A stretch of 64,000 nt of DNA from Rubrimonas sp036735545. Lineage in GTDB: Bacteria; Pseudomonadota; Alphaproteobacteria; Rhodobacterales; Rhodobacteraceae. A program made the position numbers and the translations under genes. The notes under the pieces were generated by a model. The model was not told where the DNA came from, ran no database searches, and worked only from the letters and a program-made list of their open reading frames with translations. The stretch spans positions 19,327 to 83,326 of the forward strand of contig DAINOD010000004.1 of the NCBI GenBank assembly GCA_036735545.1. The letters are read 5' to 3'. Shown here piece by piece: positions 63,383 through 64,000 of the stretch (position 1 is the first letter of the stretch; each line of letters starts with the position of its first letter).

Positions 63383-64000
63383 TCAGGTGTTCATCGAGTC
63401 AAAGAAGTCGCGATTTGACTTTGTCTGCTTCAGTTTGCCAAGCAAAAATTCGATCGCATCGGTCGTGCCCATCGGATTCAGGATCCGACGCAGAACAAAC
63501 ATTTTGGTCAAATCGTTCTTGGTGACGAGCAGCTCCTCCTTGCGGGTGCCGGATTTCAGGATGTCGATCGACGGGAAGACCCGCTTGTCCGCAATCTTGC
63601 GGTCGAGGACGATTTCCGAATTTCCGGTTCCCTTGAACTCCTCGAAGATCACTTCGTCCATCCGACTCCCGGTGTCGATCAACGCCGTGGCGATGATCGT
63701 AAGCGAACCACCCTCTTCGATGTTGCGTGCAGCGCCGAAGAACCGCTTCGGCCTCTGCAACGCATTGGCGTCCACGCCGCCGGTCAAGACTTTCCCGGAG
63801 CTGGGCACAACCGTGTTGAAGGCGCGACCCAGTCGGGTGATCGAGTCGAGAAGAATAACGACATCACGGCCGTGCTCGGTCAAGCGCTTCGCTTTCTCGA
63901 TCACCATCTCGCTCACCGCGACATGTCGTGTCGCTGGTTCGTCGAAGGTCGAGGAAATAACCTCGCCTTTGACCGACCGCTGCATGTCGGTGACTTCTTC
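63383..64000 (-). CDS. rho: Transcription termination factor Rho, C-terminal part
   Basis: The frame is open to the window edge; about 205 C-terminal residues are visible. They include EEVTDMQRSVKGEVISSTFD, VILLDSITRLGRAFN (Walker B and following), GGVDANALQRPKRFFGAARN, the R-loop region ARNIEEGGSLTIIATALI, and FPSIDILKSGTRKEELL. The ATG at 63985 is internal, not the start. rho directly upstream of mnmE is the usual alphaproteobacterial order near the origin. Confidence 0.95.
   Translation of the reverse strand, partial: EEVTDMQRSVKGEVISSTFDEPATRHVAVSEMVIEKAKRLTEHGRDVVILLDSITRLGRAFNTVVPSSGKVLTGGVDANALQRPKRFFGAARNIEEGGSLTIIATALIDTGSRMDEVIFEEFKGTGNSEIVLDRKIADKRVFPSIDILKSGTRKEELLVTKNDLTKMFVLRRILNPMGTTDAIEFLLGKLKQTKSNRDFFDSMNT

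Overview
The window is GC-rich, tightly packed DNA from an alphaproteobacterium, most likely a Rhodobacterales-type phototroph. The evidence is a bacteriochlorophyll pair (bchE-bchJ) next to an anaerobic hemN, an FNR-type box upstream of bchE, and a chromosome-partition block (rho-mnmE-mnmG-rsmG-parA-parB) with two parS-like sites, which in this group normally lies near the replication origin. Genes overlap by 4-8 bp again and again (ATGA, GTGA, TTGA). Many convergent pairs are separated by only a few bases or overlap. I saw no rRNA, tRNA, insertion sequence, prophage or CRISPR array.

Layout. 1-3 kb: end of a TRAP transporter permease, a TPP-dependent acetolactate-synthase-like enzyme and an unrecognised internally duplicated protein. 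3-7 kb: exported hydrolase, membrane-bound AraC-type regulator, DeoR-type regulator and a divergent DUF4406-like protein. 7-17.5 kb: a multiheme c-type cytochrome divergent from a compact type II secretion operon (gspE-F-G-I-J-K-L-M-C-D). 17.5-21 kb: quinone oxidoreductase and a long CPA1 Na+/H+ antiporter with a cyclic-nucleotide-binding tail; its coding sequence is broken only by a false assembly gap. 21-25 kb: bchE, bchJ, hemN, hydroxyacyl-CoA dehydrogenase. 26-33 kb: NYN nuclease, family-5 uracil-DNA glycosylase, ispH, rnhA, a flavin-type oxidase, a serine hydrolase, a DUF1194 protein, a methyltransferase and a DmmA-like haem demethylase.

33-36.5 kb: a four-gene minus-strand operon (MDR dehydrogenase, divergent PTPS-fold protein, glycosyltransferase, methyltransferase) that may make a modified pterin. 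The PTPS member appears to lack the usual catalytic residues, making this the best candidate for an undescribed pathway. 36.6-41 kb: opgH/mdoH, then a membrane operon built around a ferric-reductase/Rieske fusion. 41-44 kb: dgcN, dgcA and a D-amino-acid aminotransferase, a D-glutamate catabolic set. 44-50 kb: secA with an apparent 90-residue insertion, a parvulin isomerase, argJ, mutT. 50-58 kb: histidine kinase, lpdA, DUF924, MFS exporter, queA, cyclophilin, coaD, a BadF-type kinase. 58-64 kb: parB, parA, rsmG, mnmG, mnmE (with real missing sequence) and the C-terminal part of rho.

Two 100-N gaps are present. The first (19580-19679) is flanked by an identical 55-bp sequence and should be collapsed. 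The second (62706-62805) hides most of the MnmE GTPase domain. All names come from reading motifs and context; no database search was run.
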